A DNA stretch of 5,827 bases from an uncultured Eubacteriales bacterium (lineage in GTDB: Bacteria; Bacillota_A; Clostridia; Lachnospirales; Lachnospiraceae). Shown here in pieces: positions 5,783-5,827 of this stretch (position 1 is the stretch's first letter; each line of letters starts with the position of its first letter). The position numbers and the translations under genes are program-made. The DNA lies in assembly GCA_902803345.1 (NCBI GenBank), contig CADCPV010000450.1, forward strand, positions 1 through 5,827. The letters run 5' to 3'. The notes beneath the pieces were generated by a model, which ran no database searches, had not been told where the DNA came from, and saw only the letters and a program-made list of their open reading frames with translations.

Positions 5783-5794
5783 GAACAAATGTTC
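5783..5794. promoter_or_regulatory. LexA (SOS) box, GAAC-N4-GTTC
   Basis: GAACAAATGTTC is a perfect match to the palindromic core of the Firmicute LexA operator, and read on the minus strand it is preceded by the favoured C (CGAAC). It lies in a stretch with no supported gene (5742-5827). A possible -35 element, TTGAAC, follows at 5804-5809; with a 17-base spacer its -10 would begin at the last base of the window. A second, poor half-matching site (GAAC-TTTC-GTGA, 5806-5817) overlaps that element. The likely target is a DNA-damage-inducible gene, possibly lexA itself, starting just to the right; this is inference because the gene is outside the window. Confidence 0.55.
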
Positions 5795-5827
5795 GCCTTC
5801 CTCTTGAACTTTCGTGAGATTTGTGGT

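Noticed and set aside
5751..5805. A short frame from the ATG at 5751 as a gene.
   Set aside because: It is under 20 codons, has no ribosome binding site, and runs through the hairpin arm and the SOS box.

Overview
The window reads as a compact chromosomal gene string from a mid-GC Firmicute, most likely a Clostridia/Lachnospiraceae-type bacterium. That placement is an inference. It rests on strong AGGAG-type ribosome binding sites, the Firmicute-like protein variants (YbiT-type ABC-F, chromosomal TraX-like protein, endonuclease III with a YNMQII segment before its cluster cysteines) and a Firmicute-type LexA box near the right edge. Every supported gene is on the + strand and the gaps are short (a 4-base overlap up to 49 bases), so most or all of the window may be one transcript. 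No rRNA, tRNA, CRISPR array or intact mobile element is visible.

Layout: (1) 1-144, the last 47 codons of an SMC/YhaN-like ATPase. (2) 163-1800, a YbiT-type ABC-F ATPase whose second nucleotide site looks degenerate. (3) 1809-2561, a TraX-family membrane protein. (4) 2611-3300, a lipoprotein of unknown function. (5) 3310-3945, endonuclease III (nth). (6) 3959-4081, a 40-residue single-pass membrane microprotein. Its stop overlaps the next start as ATGA. (7) 4078-5094, a divergent AIR-synthase/HypE-like protein that has lost several of the superfamily's acidic residues. (8) 5131-5634, trmL, a tRNA wobble-base 2'-O-methyltransferase starting at GTG. (9) 5613-5741, the central piece of a forkhead-associated (FHA) domain in another frame, overlapping the end of trmL. 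It looks like a gene relic. (10) 5717-5761, a nested hairpin that could end the transcript. (11) 5783-5794, a perfect GAAC-N4-GTTC LexA (SOS) box with a possible -35 element just beyond it, probably belonging to a gene that starts outside the window.

Functionally the genes mix DNA maintenance (YhaN-like ATPase, nth, the SOS box), translation (ABC-F protein, trmL) and envelope proteins of unknown role (TraX-like, lipoprotein, microprotein). I see no convincing sign that they form one pathway; this looks like a housekeeping operon with a rearranged right end. The points most worth a second look are the microprotein coupled to the AIR-synthase-like gene, the loss of acidic residues in that protein, the asymmetric ABC-F sites, and the junction region after trmL (FHA relic, hairpin, SOS box).
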